Part shown: in pieces, positions 32,121 through 42,943 of the stretch | How the letters are laid out: every line of letters begins with the position of its first letter | Numbering within the stretch: the first letter of the stretch is position 1 | Assembly (NCBI RefSeq): GCF_028640845.1 | Contig: NC_080543.1 | Span: forward strand, 13,282,358 to 13,346,357 | Source: Ahaetulla prasina | Taxonomy: Eukaryota; Chordata; Lepidosauria; Squamata; Colubridae | Direction: 5' to 3' | DNA: 64,000 nt | Position numbers and translations under genes: made by a program | Notes under the pieces: generated by a model | The model's input: only the letters and a program-made list of their open reading frames with translations | What the model was told of the DNA's origin: nothing | Databases searched by the model: none

Positions 32121-32561
32121 CAGGCTTGTCAAACTTGCGGCCCGCAGGTCGGATGTGTCATGTGTGGGTCATGCCCATGTCAGCTTCAGCAAAGGGGAAA
32201 AAGTCCCGATATGTCATGTGATGATGCCGGGACGACACGACTTTGACACCCCTGATGCAAGGGTGAAATCCAGCAGGTTCTGGAGAACTGGTAGTGGAAA
32301 TTTTGAGCAATTTGGAGAACTGGTAGCGGAAACTTTGAGTAGTTCGGAGAACCAGCAAATACTACCTCTGGCTGGCCGCAGAGTGGGGTGGGAGTGGAGA
32401 TTTTGCAATATCCTTCACCCATGAGTGGGGTGGGAATGGAGATTTTGCAGTATCCTTTCCCTGCCACGCCCACCAAGCCATGCCCACCAAGCCACACCAT
32501 ACCCACCAAGCCAGGCCCACAGAACCGGTAGTAAAAAAATTTGGATTTCGCCACAGCCCTG
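32121..32561 (+). mobile_element. hAT MITE (GTGTCAAA family) carrying a nested MITE
   Basis: CAGGCTTGTCAAACTTGCGG...CTTTGACACCCCTG. The outer duplications are ATCTATAC (32113-32120) and GTCTATAC (32562-32569). The second MITE landed in its last bases. The relative 50976-51108 is uninterrupted. Confidence 0.75.
32258..32556 (-). mobile_element. Nested hAT MITE of the CAGnGGTG family
   Basis: CAAGGGTGAAATCCAGCAGG...TTGGATTTCGCCACAG is flanked by CCCTGATG (32250-32257) and CCCTGGTC (32557-32564). The latter overlaps the right terminus and duplication of the outer element, so this insertion is the younger one. Confidence 0.7.
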
Positions 32562-32744
32562 GTCTATACCAAACTGAGCTGCCATATTTTCCTGCAGAGT
32601 AAAGTTAAGAACATACAGAAATTCTTAATGTGTGCAGTTCAGCACCATATCATAGTAATAGAAAACTACTTATTTTTAAATGATGCCACTTTAATGCACT
32701 TTGCATTTTTGTACCTAATAGTAGCATTTTGTAGACATTTGAAC

Positions 32745-32985
32745 TGTGGTGGTAGAGTGGTGGCGCAGTGGTTAGAATGCAGTTAGATTGCAGGCTAACC
32801 CACTGTTCACTGCCAGGAGTTCAATCCTGACCAGCTCAAGGTTGACTCAATCTTCCATTTTTCCGAGGTGGATAAAATGAGGACCTAGATTTTTGGGGGT
32901 AATATGCTAACCATTTAGAGAGGACTGTAAAAACACGATGAAGTGGCATATAAGTCTAAGTCCTATTGCTATTCCTACAAATTTA
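32745..32985 (+). mobile_element. tRNA-derived SINE, second type
   Basis: Head GTGGCGCAGTGGTTAGAATG (A-box-like), B-box-like GTTCAATCCT, then 'GCTCAAGGTTGACTCAATC', 'GAGGTGGATAAAATGAGGAC', and tail 'GGCATATAAGTCTAAGTCC' plus TATTGCTATT. The same type lies at 63008-63820. Confidence 0.7.
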
Positions 32986-33039
32986 TATTCAGTGTAACCC
33001 AATTATTACCTACACTTCCCCATTTCCCCAAGCACAACA

Positions 33040-33776
33040 AAAAATGTTCTTTCTGCGCCAACCCAGAAAGCTCAAACTGCCCAAGGAGCTGCTGATTCAG
33101 TTCTACAGAGGAATTATTGAGTCTGTCATCAACACCTCTATAACTGTCTGGTTTGGTTCTGCAACCAACAAGACAGACACAGACTTCAGAGGATAATTAG
33201 AACTGCAGAAAAAACAATGGCTACCAACCTGCCTTCCATTGAGGACCTGTATACTGCAGGAATCAAAAAGAGGGCTGTGAAAATATTTACAGACCCCTCA
33301 CATCCTAGACATAAACTGTGTCATCTCCTACCCTCAAAACGACGCTATAGAGCACTGCACACCAGAACAACTAGACACAAGGACAGTTTTTTCCCGAATG
33401 CCATCACTCTGCTAAACAAATAATTCCCTCAACACTGTCAAACTATTGACTAAATCAGCACTACTATTAATCTTCTTATCGTTCCCATCACCCATCTCCT
33501 TCCACTTATGACTGTATGACTGTAACTTCGTGGCTTGTATCCTTATGATTTATACTGATATTGATTGTTTTCTGATTGCTTATTTGTACCCTATGACTAT
33601 CATAAAGTGTTGTACCTTATGGTTCTTGATGAATGTATCTTTTCTTTTATGTACACTGAGAGCATATGCACCAAGACAAATTCCTTGTGTGTCCAATCAC
33701 ACTTGGCCAATAAAAAAAATTCTATTCTATTCTATTCTATTCTATTCTATTCTATTCTATTCTATTCTATTCTATA
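33040..33776 (+). mobile_element. Rex1-like LINE C-terminus and 3' end with (TCTAT)n
   Basis: Two frames (33040-33196 and 33217-33423) together encode a Rex1/L2-type ORF2 end: 'LKLPKELLIQFYRGIIESV', 'SHPRHKLCHLLPSKRRYRAL', 'DSFFPNAITLLNK'. One frameshift/stop separates them. The UTR ends 'CAATCACACTTGGCCAATAA' and runs into TCTAT repeats. Confidence 0.8.
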
Positions 33777-33777
33777 A
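33717..33777. repeat. (TCTAT)n microsatellite at a LINE end
   Basis: About twelve units start immediately at the LINE terminus. Confidence 0.95.
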
Positions 33778-33780
33778 ATG

Positions 33781-35275
33781 AAGTAATTGGTTGAATTTTA
33801 GATTTTGTAAATGGAAAACTTCAGGATATGAATCAAAATTTAAATCTCTCTCCTCCCACATACACAAAAAAAGAAACTAACATACGTCAGCAAATCTAAA
33901 ACTGAACTGGGCTTTTATTTGATTTGGCCATTGTATGTCTAGTTCTCTGCTCTACCATTTATTCCATTACCTAGCAAACTGCTGAATTCTTGAATAATAC
34001 GTTTTGAATGATTTGGAACCTGCTACAAAATTAGCCTAAGTCTGCTTTGCACGAAATAGCAAGACTAGTTTTAATGCAATATTTCCTATGTTAACCCATC
34101 AGGGAGCGCATGAGTGGCCATTCCATTTTTGTCGTTTTCCTCTCTTTCCTTCCTCTTTCTCTTTCTTTATTTTTGATCCCCTGCTCAGTAGGGTAAAAGC
34201 TGCCTGATCCTTGCAGAGGATCTCAATTGATCACTGACAGCTTATGAAATCCAGGCAAGAGTTATAGGCTGCCAAAGCCTGATATAAACATCTCATGATA
34301 AATATCATGGAGCTGCATTTTAATGAGGCCGCTGGAAAATTTTCTGTTCTGCATTGCTGATCATTAAACTCTCACAGAACTACAGTACCCACCATTCCCT
34401 GGGGAGACATAATGATGAGTTGAAGAATATAAAACCTGCTAAGCCACTACATGACACTTTTTTTTTAAAAAAAGGAAGGTTGTGATAGAACTGCTGGATT
34501 AGTTTATAGGACAGGATTTATGTTTACTGCCCAGGAAAAGGCAGTGTCTACTCACTTTGCAAACAGTATTTATTATCTTCCCTATTCCCCAACTAGCTGA
34601 GATGAAATACTAATTTCTTCACTGTTGTATCATGATCCACACAAGTCAAATCACCCAAGAGGAGAATCAGAGGAGATTAATTCCAAGAATTTGTATTTAT
34701 TAATTGGGAGTTGAAACGTTCCTACCCACAATTATGACACCTTCAAAAATCAATCAGTGATATGAACTCTTGAGGTGTGCAAATTAACAGTGTATTAAAG
34801 CAGTAACAGCTTAGAAGGAATAATTAGTGATGATACAACAAGTCTAGGAAATCATATTTTTACACGAGGTGGTTTTTCTTCTTCTCACCAATCAAATAGA
34901 AAAGAGAAGAGAAGTTATTACACATAATATTGAAGTTACCGAATATAAATATTCTGTGGTCTAGGTTTACAGTAGGAATGGAACAGTTTGTGTCTGATGG
35001 GCTACACACAGATCTCCATCCTCATTGTTGCAATAGTTAGAGCACCCCCAGATTCATGCAGCTCCAAATTCCCCGACCTGTTCTTCAAAGGGGAAGAATT
35101 TAAGATCACACTCATCTTACTGTATAAGTGAGCATCTAGTAAATCCAGACAGAAAAATGAAAATGGAATTACAAGGCAACAAACACAATAGATTGCAGCA
35201 AATTGCTTGCCACCTCTCCTCCAATGTCAGGAATGATTTTGAAAAAGTACTGCAAGGAGGAAACATGTGATTGAA
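33781..35275. other. Unique stretch, no gene found
   Basis: Mostly non-repetitive. The block at 34180-34390 has a composition that could reflect a conserved noncoding element (see findings). Confidence 0.4.
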
Positions 35276-35279
35276 GTGT

Positions 35280-35660
35280 GTGGAGGGGGAAGAAGGGAGG
35301 AAGGGAGGAGAAAATGAAGAGGGGAGGGAAAGGAAAGGAAAGGAAGGGAAGGGAAGTAAAAGAGAGGGGAGGGGAGGGGAGGGGAGGAGAGGAGAGGAGA
35401 GGGAAGGAAGGAAGGAAGGAAGGAAGGGAAGGAAGGAAGAAGGAAGGAAGGAAGGAAAGTAAAAGAGGAGAGGAGAGGAGAGGAGAGGACAGGGAAGGAA
35501 GGAAGGAAAGTAAAAGAGAGGAGAGGAGAGGAGAGGAAGGAAGGAAGGAAGGAAGGAAGGAAGGAAGGAAGGAAGGAGGGAGGGAGGGAGGGAGGGAGGG
35601 AAGGAAGGAAGGAAGGAAGGAAGGAAGGAAGGAAGGAAGGAAGGAAGGAAGGAAGGAAAG
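35280..35660. repeat. Polypurine (GGAA/GGGA/GAGA)n tract
   Basis: About 380 bases of almost pure purine on the plus strand, in changing GGAA, GGGA, GGAGA and GGGAGG units. The long frames at 35117-35800 (minus, S/F/P-rich) and 35278-35721 (plus, G/R/K/E-rich) are translations of this tract, not genes. Confidence 0.95.
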
Positions 35661-35669
35661 GCTGACTGT

Positions 35670-36290
35670 ATTATTACTGTTTCTGTTTCAAGCCATCCAC
35701 CACCACCACCACGCACAGTAGGCATGCCAGATCGTGATGCATTATGCAACAGTTCCTGTAACATATACATCACTATATAAGCAGGAGCTGGAACAGACAC
35801 AATCTTGCTGATCTGCTAGACTTACAGAAATATTCACACTGAGGAGTGTACAAATCTATCCAGGGCCTTTTCCAAATGCTAAATGAAGGCTGAAGATCTG
35901 GCTCCAATTTGGAGTATCGAGCCCTTGAAGTCTATCCCAGAATGAAATTGCAAACTTGTTTTCTGAAGAGTTTGTAAGTGTGAGTATAATGTCTATGCGT
36001 GCATGCATTACATCACAGTCTATATTATCAACTTTTTCCCCCCTTTCTTCCTGAATTCTTCTTTCAGCAATGCCAATAAACAAAAAGATTCATGCTGGTA
36101 GCAAGATTTATTCCACATTGCTCTAGACCTTCCCCTGGCCATGCAGCCATAATCTTTGGAATTTAGAATTATTCTTATTTCTACTTTTATAATTCAAGAG
36201 GAACAGCCACCCTATGTTATTCTGTTTAAAGGAAGTGGACATTAGCCATGAATTCTATTTCCTCTCTCTTCTCTAATCTCCAAAATCTTT
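35670..36290. other. Unassigned stretch
   Basis: No repeat or gene is recognised. A short CACCAC run occurs at about 35696-35711. Confidence 0.4.
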
Positions 36291-36291
36291 A

Positions 36292-36338
36292 TAATAGAAT
36301 AACAGAGTTGAAAGGGGCCTTGGAGGTCTTCTAGTCCA
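36292..36338 (-). mobile_element. CR1 terminal stub, antisense
   Basis: Only the last ~45 bases of CR1 (AGAATAACAGAGTTGAAAGG) are present, a very short 5'-truncated insertion. A hAT-like end follows at once. Confidence 0.65.
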
Positions 36339-37210
36339 GCGGTCTCCAACTGGTGGTCCGTGGACCACTGGTGGTCCACGAGAAAATTTTGGTGGTCCGC
36401 AGAAAAATTATTTGCCTTTTTTTATATTGCACTAAATCAGGGTTCCTCAAACTAAGGCCCCTGGGACAGATACGTGCAATTTTTTTTTTTATTTGCATTT
36501 CTATCCCGCCCTTCTCCGAAGACTCAGGGCGGCTTACACTATGTTAGCAATAGTCTTCATCCTATTTGTATATTTATATACAAAGTCAACTTATTGCCCC
36601 CAACAATCTGGGTCCTCATTTTACCTACCTTATAAAGGATGGAAGGCTGAGTCAACCATGGGCCTGGTGGGACTAGAACCTGCAGTAATTGCAGGCAGCT
36701 GTGTTAATAATAGACTGTCTTACCAGTCTGAGCCACAATGAATGTTTGTGTTGCTTCAGGGAGTCTCCCCCTTCAGGGTCTTTTTGTGGGTCAGAGGGGG
36801 GCAGAAATTCCGACTTGGGCTCTGCTTTGGCCTTCTAGTGCGGGGCTTTGGGTGAAGGCTGGAGGGAATCTCAGCTCACTGAGCCTCCAGGTGGCTGTAC
36901 CTGGCCTTACATTCACACAGGTCTTCCCTCTATTTGGAAAGCCTATGCTCATAGTCCTCAGTAAGGTGCTTCTACTTAGCCTCCTTCTTGGTCAGATCCA
37001 ATTTGAACTGAGCTGTTTTGCCAACTCTTTCGCGTGGTGGCTGCTTAGCTCCAACAACTGCTTCCTGTTGGGCCTTAAGGAGCCTTGGCGGGGAGGGGAG
37101 GAGTGGCTGGGAGGGGAGGGATGAGTAGAGGCTGGCGAGGCGCCCCTCGACGTGAGTGAAATAGAGTTGGCCATGCCTACCCAGTCACATGACCACCTAG
37201 CCACACCCAC
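36338..37210 (+). mobile_element. hAT-like sequences interrupted by a SINE
   Basis: CAGCGGTCTCCAACTGGTGG (36339) and CAGGGTTCCTCAAACTAAGG (36439) are typical hAT left ends. 'GTGGTCCGTGGACCACTGG' forms a small palindrome. Sequence to about 37210 ends in MITE-like 'CACATGACCACCTAGCCACA'. Right termini and duplications are not clear. The frames at 36738-37124 and 36992-37210 are unlikely to be genes. Confidence 0.45.
36485..36737 (-). mobile_element. tRNA-derived SINE with L2-like tail
   Basis: Almost the same sequence as 8203-8475 in the same orientation: tail complement 'CGCCCTTCTCCGAAGACTCA', B-box complement near 36668, head complement ending GAGCCAC. Confidence 0.75.
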
Positions 37211-37214
37211 CCAG

Positions 37215-37464
37215 CCAGGATTTTCCTCACTCTTCTAAGGCAGCGAGCCCTAGCGATCTCATCTAGTGGTATCAGGGGACAGCCCACAAGGTTTTGCGCT
37301 GTACTCACCACTCTCTGTAATGTTTTTCTATCCGCGGCTGTCAGACCGGCATACCATATTGTCATGATGCAATAAGTGAGGACGCTTTCTATTGTGGCAA
37401 AATAGCGTTTTTGATTGTTACTTAAACTGGTTTTTTTACGATGCAGCGTCACTGTTGGATTAGT
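37215..37464 (-). mobile_element. Rex1-like LINE fragment, antisense
   Basis: The minus frame reads 'ATIESVLTYCIMTIWYAGLT' then 'ADRKTLQRVVSTAQ', a conserved post-RT segment of Rex1-type elements. It is a different subfamily from 33040 and has no 3' end. Confidence 0.65.
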
Positions 37465-38017
37465 TAATGAATAATGCAAGAAAAACACTCTCTAGACACT
37501 TTTATAAGAATCCGTTGATCTTTTATTTTTCCTGCCTCAATTATGAATCAACCTGTTATGTCTTCCCGCATTAGGTGCTTCCAAATTTAGACAGCTCTCC
37601 TGGCATGAGCTTCTATACTTTTCTGCTCCCTATTAGAAAGGAAAGCACGTGAGAAACTTCTTCAGACCCAGCTGGGAGAACCAATGGATCTCACCTTGTA
37701 TGTATTTAGCTGAGCAATTTAGCTGGGAAATCTGTCACGTTAGACCAGCACAATTTATTCATATTGTGAAAATAAATGGAGTGTGATTAATATGTGTGTG
37801 TGTGTGTGTGTGTACTAATAGATACAACTTTCCCACTCCCTGAAAGGAGCCACAATGGACACAATACTGTAGTAGTGTCACCAAATGAAGCAGGGGTGAA
37901 ATTTCTGGCCCACATTTTTTTGTGTTTTGGGGACTTGTTTTTGATTAAAATGGGATCCTAGCAGAGGCTTAACACAAGTCTCATTCTGTAAGGATTAAAA
38001 GACTGGTGGAAGCTTAC
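37465..38017. other. Unassigned stretch
   Basis: It contains a (TG)n run at 37793-37813. No gene or repeat ends are recognised. Confidence 0.4.
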
Positions 38018-38025
38018 CTTGGATG

Positions 38026-38270
38026 CGGTGGTGAAATTCAGTTTTTTTTTTACTATCGGTTCTGTGGGCATGGTTTGATGGGTGTGGCAGAGGAAGGATA
38101 CTGCAAAATCCTCATTTTCTCCCCACTCCAGGGGAAGGATACTGCAAAATCTCCATTCTCACCCCACTCTGGGGCCAGCCAGCGGTGGCATTTTCCGGTT
38201 CTCCGAACTACTCAAAATTTCCGCTACCGGTTCTCCAGAACCTGTCAGAACTTGCTGAATAGCATCCCTG
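38026..38270 (+). mobile_element. 245-bp hAT MITE with perfect 8-bp duplication
   Basis: CGGTGGTGAAATTCAG...GCTGAATAGCATCCCTG is flanked by CTTGGATG (38018-38025, 38271-38278). It has the same internal units as 21756, in the opposite orientation. Confidence 0.8.
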
Positions 38271-38593
38271 CTTGGATGTGCTGTGGTTTTCCTTTTTCTA
38301 TGGTTATTTTTAACTTGATGCAAGCCACTTGAAGTTGCAATTGTATGTTGGATGGTGGCCATATACTTTGATTACAATAAACAAACCGCATAGTTCTTTT
38401 TAAAAATCTGCAACCAGAAAGCACAATGTGGCCTCCAATTTCAATACAACCTTGAAGAAGCTCTAAGGGCAATGAAACTCAAGCTTCCATCAGTGCTGTA
38501 TCTCCTGAAGCTTATTTAGCAATATTCAGCTTCCTACAAAATTATTAAAGTTATAGGAATTACATCCTCTGATGATGATGGAAGATGATGATG

Positions 38594-38930
38594 TTATCCA
38601 TTCAGTCGTATTCAACTCTTGGTGATTCCTATGGACCAGGTCTCTCCGCATCTTACAATCTTGCACTGCTTGAGTTGTTCTATGCTCTGGCTGGTGTCAG
38701 CTTTGATGGTGTCCAGCCATCATGTTCTTTGGCAGCCTGGTTTCCTTTTGCTGCTAACTCTTCCAAACATCATAACTGCTTTCTCCTGTGAATTCCCCCA
38801 CATGACATGGCCAAAATAACTGGGTTAAGACCCAGTTTTGTGATTGTTTGCCTTCCAGTGATATGTCTGGTGTTATGAGCTCCAGAACTTGCTTGTTGGT
38901 CACCTTTGCTGTCCAAGGGACATCCCCGCC
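38594..38930 (-). mobile_element. BovB/RTE LINE fragment, antisense
   Basis: 'CATTCAGTCGTATTCAACTC' and 'GGTGATTCCTATGGACCAGG' are the complement of the BovB 3' end (compare GGTCGGACACGACTTC at 25471). The rest follows the antisense ORF2 end but is diverged. Confidence 0.6.
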
Positions 38931-38946
38931 AACAAAGTATTATTGT

Positions 38947-39769
38947 TTATAGAGACTAAATTGATTTTGAACTTAATAACAGCCGCAAGACTTTTGATTG
39001 CTTAATATTGGAAGAAAGAAGAATTACCTACAATTGAAGAATGGACACTTAAAGTATCAAATCTGGCAGAAATGGCAAAAATCTCTGCTTATTTGAAAGA
39101 CTAGACACAAGAAAAATATATTTTAGAATGGAAAATGTGGATTGATTATATTCAGAATAAGTATCAGATAAAAAAATATCGAATAGCATATGAGTAAATT
39201 TAGGAAATATTTTGTATTAGATATATTTTTGAAGAAGAGGGGAATTGAGAGTGTGATTAAATGTGGAGAGACTAGAGGTTATAATTTAGGAATTATTTTA
39301 GATTATGATTGTTAGTTTTGATACCCTGCATTTTGTTCTGGGAAGTCGGGGTGGGGGTGGGGGTATGGGGAGGGAATTGGGGGTTGAGGCTAGAGATGGA
39401 GTGATGGTGAATGTACAGGGATTATTGAAGATGTATAAATATAATTAATGTAGGGTCGGGTCTGCCCAGTTACCATTTTAGAACGGTGAGGAGGGAGAAA
39501 AGAGAGAGTAGGAGGTAGGAAAGAGGAGAAGAGGAAGGAAGAGGGGTAGAAGAGGGAGAAGGAAGGTATAGGGTGGAGGGAGGAGAGGATGTAGATAAGA
39601 GAAGGAGAGGAAGGTTTGGAAAGAAGGCAGAAGAAGGTAGAAGAGGGAAGAGAGTTAAAAAGGGGGGTGGTGACTGGGCAAGCCCGACTAATTGTATATA
39701 ATTGTACATTGGATGAATTATTTGATATGAATGTAAAAATAAAACTTTTTTATAAAAAAAAACAAAAAC
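38947..39769 (+). mobile_element. L1 LINE 3' end (copy 1) with 14-bp target duplication
   Basis: A 5'-truncated L1: remnant of the ORF2 C-terminus, a long G-rich 3' UTR, and an A-rich end (39742-39769). CAAAGTATTATTGT occurs exactly at 38933-38946 and 39770-39783, the mark of target-primed reverse transcription. It is the left partner in the tandem duplication. Confidence 0.85.
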
Positions 39770-39821
39770 CAAAGTATTATTGTCTGCCACTTTCAAGGAA
39801 TGGAGTCTAAACCATACTTTC

Positions 39822-40324
39822 TGTTGTGGCCCGCCAGCAGATGTGGCAGCAGATTCGGACAGTGAGGAGGTTGGGGAGGAACATGGGCAAGTCCTGGAGT
39901 CTGGGGAAGTCTCTGATGAGTGCTCTGTGTCAGAGGCAGAGATGGTTCATCTGACAATTGTCAGCTGCCTTCGGATTCGGACAGTGGGGCAGAAGAGCAG
40001 CTGGAGCCTGTTCTATGGATGGTGGGTGGTGAATGGCCCCTCCCATAGGGAATGGAGGGAGTTTTGCAGGAGACAATTAGTTCATTTCATTAGAGTGAAG
40101 ATCTGTTCCTGACTTCTTGCCAAGTATTGTCTGCTACAGAGTGGCGTTTGGAAGCTACCAGCCTGGTAGCTCTCCAAGCCTGATAAAGGTCTGTAGTTGT
40201 GAAATCTCTTGAAAGATTGTTGGCTGGGGCTTTGCTGAAGAGGAATTCACTTTAAACTAAATAAAAGGAGTTTTATCAGGATGAGGAGTCAGCTTTGTGC
40301 TTTTGGGAAGCCTAGGTCAGAATA
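39822..40324 (+). mobile_element. Solo LTR (copy E)
   Basis: TGTTGTGGCC...GTCAGAATA lies between CTTTC duplications (39817-39821, 40325-40329). The final CA is TA. AATAAAAGG lies at about 40259. Parts resemble copy D and the A-C family, but it is a separate subfamily. The 110-codon frame 39780-40112 has no retroviral domain. Confidence 0.65.
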
Positions 40325-40364
40325 CTTTCTCACAAGATAACCAGGGAATGTGAATTATATATGA

Positions 40365-40551
40365 CTATAACTTGTTGCTGGCAATCCTTATGATTTATAT
40401 TGATATATTGACCATCAATTGTGTTGCAAATGTTGTACCTTGATGAACGTATCTTTTCTTTTATGTACACTGAGAGCATATGCACCAAGACAAATTCCTT
40501 GTGTGTCCAATCACACTTGGCCAATAAAAATTCTATTCTATTCTATTCTTT
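40365..40551 (+). mobile_element. Rex1-like LINE 3' tail with (TTCTA)n
   Basis: Same tail as 33610-33720: 'TACACTGAGAGCATATGCAC' and 'CAATCACACTTGGCCAATAA' then TTCTA units. It is 5' truncated within the UTR. Confidence 0.8.
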
Positions 40552-40571
40552 CCTACAAAAGTTCAAAGTTT

Positions 40572-41527
40572 CATATTTTGCAAGAATATTAAGGCTTTTT
40601 GGATAAGAATTTGGTGGATTTTACAAAATGTTTTGAAAAAGAAGATAAAGTTCCTGCCACAATTTTTTTTACTGGGAATTATCACGGACTGTACAGTAAT
40701 TGAGACTAAATTGATTTTAAATCTAATAACAGTGGCAAGATTACTGATAGGACAGTATTGGAAGAAAAAAGAATTACCGACAATAGAAGAATGGATACTT
40801 AAAGTATCAAATCTGGCAGAAATGGCAAAATCTCTGCTTATTTGAAAGACTATACACAAGAAAAATATATTTTAGAATGGAAAATGTGGATTGATTATAT
40901 TCAGAATAAGTATCAGATAAAAAAATATCGAATAGCATATGAGTAAATTTAGGAAATATTTTGTATTAGATATATTTTTGAAGGAGAGGGGAATTGAGAG
41001 TGTGATTAAATGTGGAGAGACTAGAGGTTATAATTTAGGAATTATTTTAGATTATGATTGTTAGTTTTGATACCCTGCATTTTGTTCTGGGAAGTCGGGG
41101 TGGGGGGCGGGGGGTATGGGGGAGGGGAATTGGGGGGTTGAGGCTAGAGATGGAGTGATGGTGAATGTACAGGGATTATTGAAGATGTATAAATATAATT
41201 AATGTAGGGTCGGGTCTGCCCAGTTACCATTTTAGAACGGTGAGGAGGGAGAAAAGAGAGAGTAGGAGGTAGGAAAGAGGAGAAGAGGAAGGAAGAGGGG
41301 TAGAAGAGGAAGGAAGGAAGGAAGGAAGGAAGGAAGGAAGGAAGGAAGGAAGGAAGGAAGGAAGGAAGGAAGGAAGGAAGGAAGGAAGGAAGGAAGGGAA
41401 GGAAGAGGAAGAGAGTTAAAAGGGGTGGTGACTGGGCAAGCCCGACTAATTGTATATAATTGTACATTGGATGAATTATTTGATATGAATGTAAAAATAA
41501 AACTTTTTTATAAAAAAAAACAAAAAC
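40572..41527 (+). mobile_element. Hybrid L1 3' end at the duplication junction
   Basis: Up to about 40797 it matches the L1 at 42322 (including the 5' flanking duplication GTTCAAAGTTT at 40561-40571). After about 40798 it matches L1 copy 1 and ends with that copy's flank CAAAGTATTATTGT (41528-41541). The frame 40633-40845 is the ORF2 C-terminus ('QYWKKKELPTIEEWILKVSN'). The left and right flanking duplications therefore do not match each other. Confidence 0.9.
41304..41398. repeat. (GGAA)n microsatellite, expanded only in unit 2
   Basis: About 23 perfect AAGG units. The corresponding place in unit 1 (about 39535-39610) is an irregular purine-rich sequence, so expansion came after duplication or was lost in the other unit. 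Confidence 0.95.
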
Positions 41528-41578
41528 CAAAGTATTATTGTCTGCCACTTTCAAGGAATGGAGTCTAAACCATACTTT

Positions 41579-42074
41579 CCAGCAGAGACAGTGAGGAGGT
41601 TGGGGAGGAACATGGGCAAGTCCTGGAGTCTGGGGAAGTCTCTGATGAGTGCTCTGTGTCAGAGGCAGAGATGGTTCATCTGACAGTTGTCAGCTGCCTT
41701 CGGATTCGGACATCAGTGAGGCAGAAGAGCAGCTGGAGCCTGTTCTATGGATGGTGGGTGGTGAATGGCCCCTCCCATAGGGAATAAAGAGGAGCGAAAG
41801 GGGAGGGGAGTTTTTGCAGGAGACAATTAGTTCATTTCATTCGAGTGAAGATCTGTTCCTGACTTCTTGCCAAGTATTGTCTGCTACAGAGTGGCGTTTG
41901 GAAGCTACCAGCCTGGTAGCTCTACCAGCCTGATAAAGGTCTGTAGTTGTGAAATCTTTTGAAAGATTGTTGGCTGGGGCTTTGCTGAAGAGGAATTCAC
42001 TTTAAACTAAATAAAAGGGGTTTTATCAGGATGAGGAGTCAGCTTTGTGCTTTTGGGAAGCCTAGGTCAGAATA
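41579..42074 (+). mobile_element. LTR copy E, second duplicate, 5' deleted
   Basis: Same LTR as 39822-40324 but lacking TGTTGTGGCC and about 30 further bases. A 24-bp insertion (GAGCGAAAGGGGAGGGG region) lies near 41790. Confidence 0.8.
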
Positions 42075-42109
42075 CTTTCTCACAAGATAACCAGGGAATG
42101 TGAATTATA

Positions 42110-42300
42110 TATGACTATAACTTGTTGCTGGCAATCCTTATGATTTATATTGATATATTGACCATCAATTGTGTTGTAAATGTTGTACCTTGATGAACGT
42201 ATCTTTTCTTTTATGTACACTGAGAGCATATGCACCAAGACAAATTCCTTGTGTGTCCAATCACACTTGGCCAATAAAAATTCTATTCTATTCTATTCTT
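42110..42300 (+). mobile_element. Rex1-like LINE 3' tail, second duplicate
   Basis: Nearly base-for-base duplicate of 40365-40551. Confidence 0.85.
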
Positions 42301-42321
42301 TCCTACAAAAGTTCAAAGTTT

Positions 42322-42932
42322 CATATTTTGCAAGAATATTAAGGCTTTTTGGATAAGAATTTGGTGGATTTTACAAAATGTTTTGAAAAAGAAGATAAAG
42401 TTCCTGCCGCAATTTTTTTTACTGGGAATTATCACGGACTGTACAGTAATTGAGACTAAATTGATTTTAAATCTAATAACAGTGGCAAGATTACTGATAG
42501 GACAGTATTGGAAGAAAAAAGAATTACCTACAATAGAAGAATGGATATTGAAAGTTACCAATTTGGCTGAGATGGCAAAAATCTCAGCCTTTTTGAAAGA
42601 CAATACGCAAGAAAGATACTTAAATGAATGGAAAAAATGGATTGACTATATTCAAAACAGATATCAGATGAAGAGATATCAGACTGCCTTTGAATGATTA
42701 GGATGTATTACTTCTGATTGCATTGGGGAAGGTTAGGATTTGATGAGAAATGCAGGAGTATAACTGAGTTAGGAGGGGAAAAATTGTTTTAGTATATGTT
42801 TGTTTTATTTTTAACTTGTGTTTGTTCCGGAAAGTCGGGGGGAGGGGGGAGGGGTTTTTTTTGTAGGGAAGGGGGGAGGGGGGAAAGGGGGAAAAAGCTT
42901 TTTTTTGTAAAAACTTTTTCAATAAAAAAAAA
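42322..42932 (+). mobile_element. L1 LINE 3' end (copy 2) with target duplication
   Basis: GTTCAAAGTTT flanks it at 42311-42321 and 42933-42943. The 104-codon frame 42383-42697 ends the ORF2 protein ('WILKVTNLAEMAKISAFLKD', 'YQMKRYQTAFE'). The 3' UTR is G-rich with a poly-A end. It is the right partner of the recombination. Confidence 0.85.
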
Positions 42933-42943
42933 GTTCAAAGTTT

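Larger units (their letters stand above)
39048..40797. repeat. Tandem duplication, unit 1 (1750 bp)
   Basis: Contains the L1 copy 1 tail, LTR copy E, a Rex1-like LINE end and the first ~225 bp of a second L1 tail. It repeats in the same order at 40798-42547. See findings for the mechanism. Confidence 0.9.
40798..42547. repeat. Tandem duplication, unit 2 (1750 bp)
   Basis: Second copy of 39048-40797. The differences are an expanded GGAA tract (41304-41398), loss of the first ~40 bp of the LTR near 41579, small LTR indels and scattered substitutions. Confidence 0.9.

Noticed and set aside
35117..35800. 227-codon Ser/Pro/Phe-rich frame and the opposite 147-codon Gly/Arg/Lys/Glu frame
   Set aside because: Translations of the polypurine tract on both strands.
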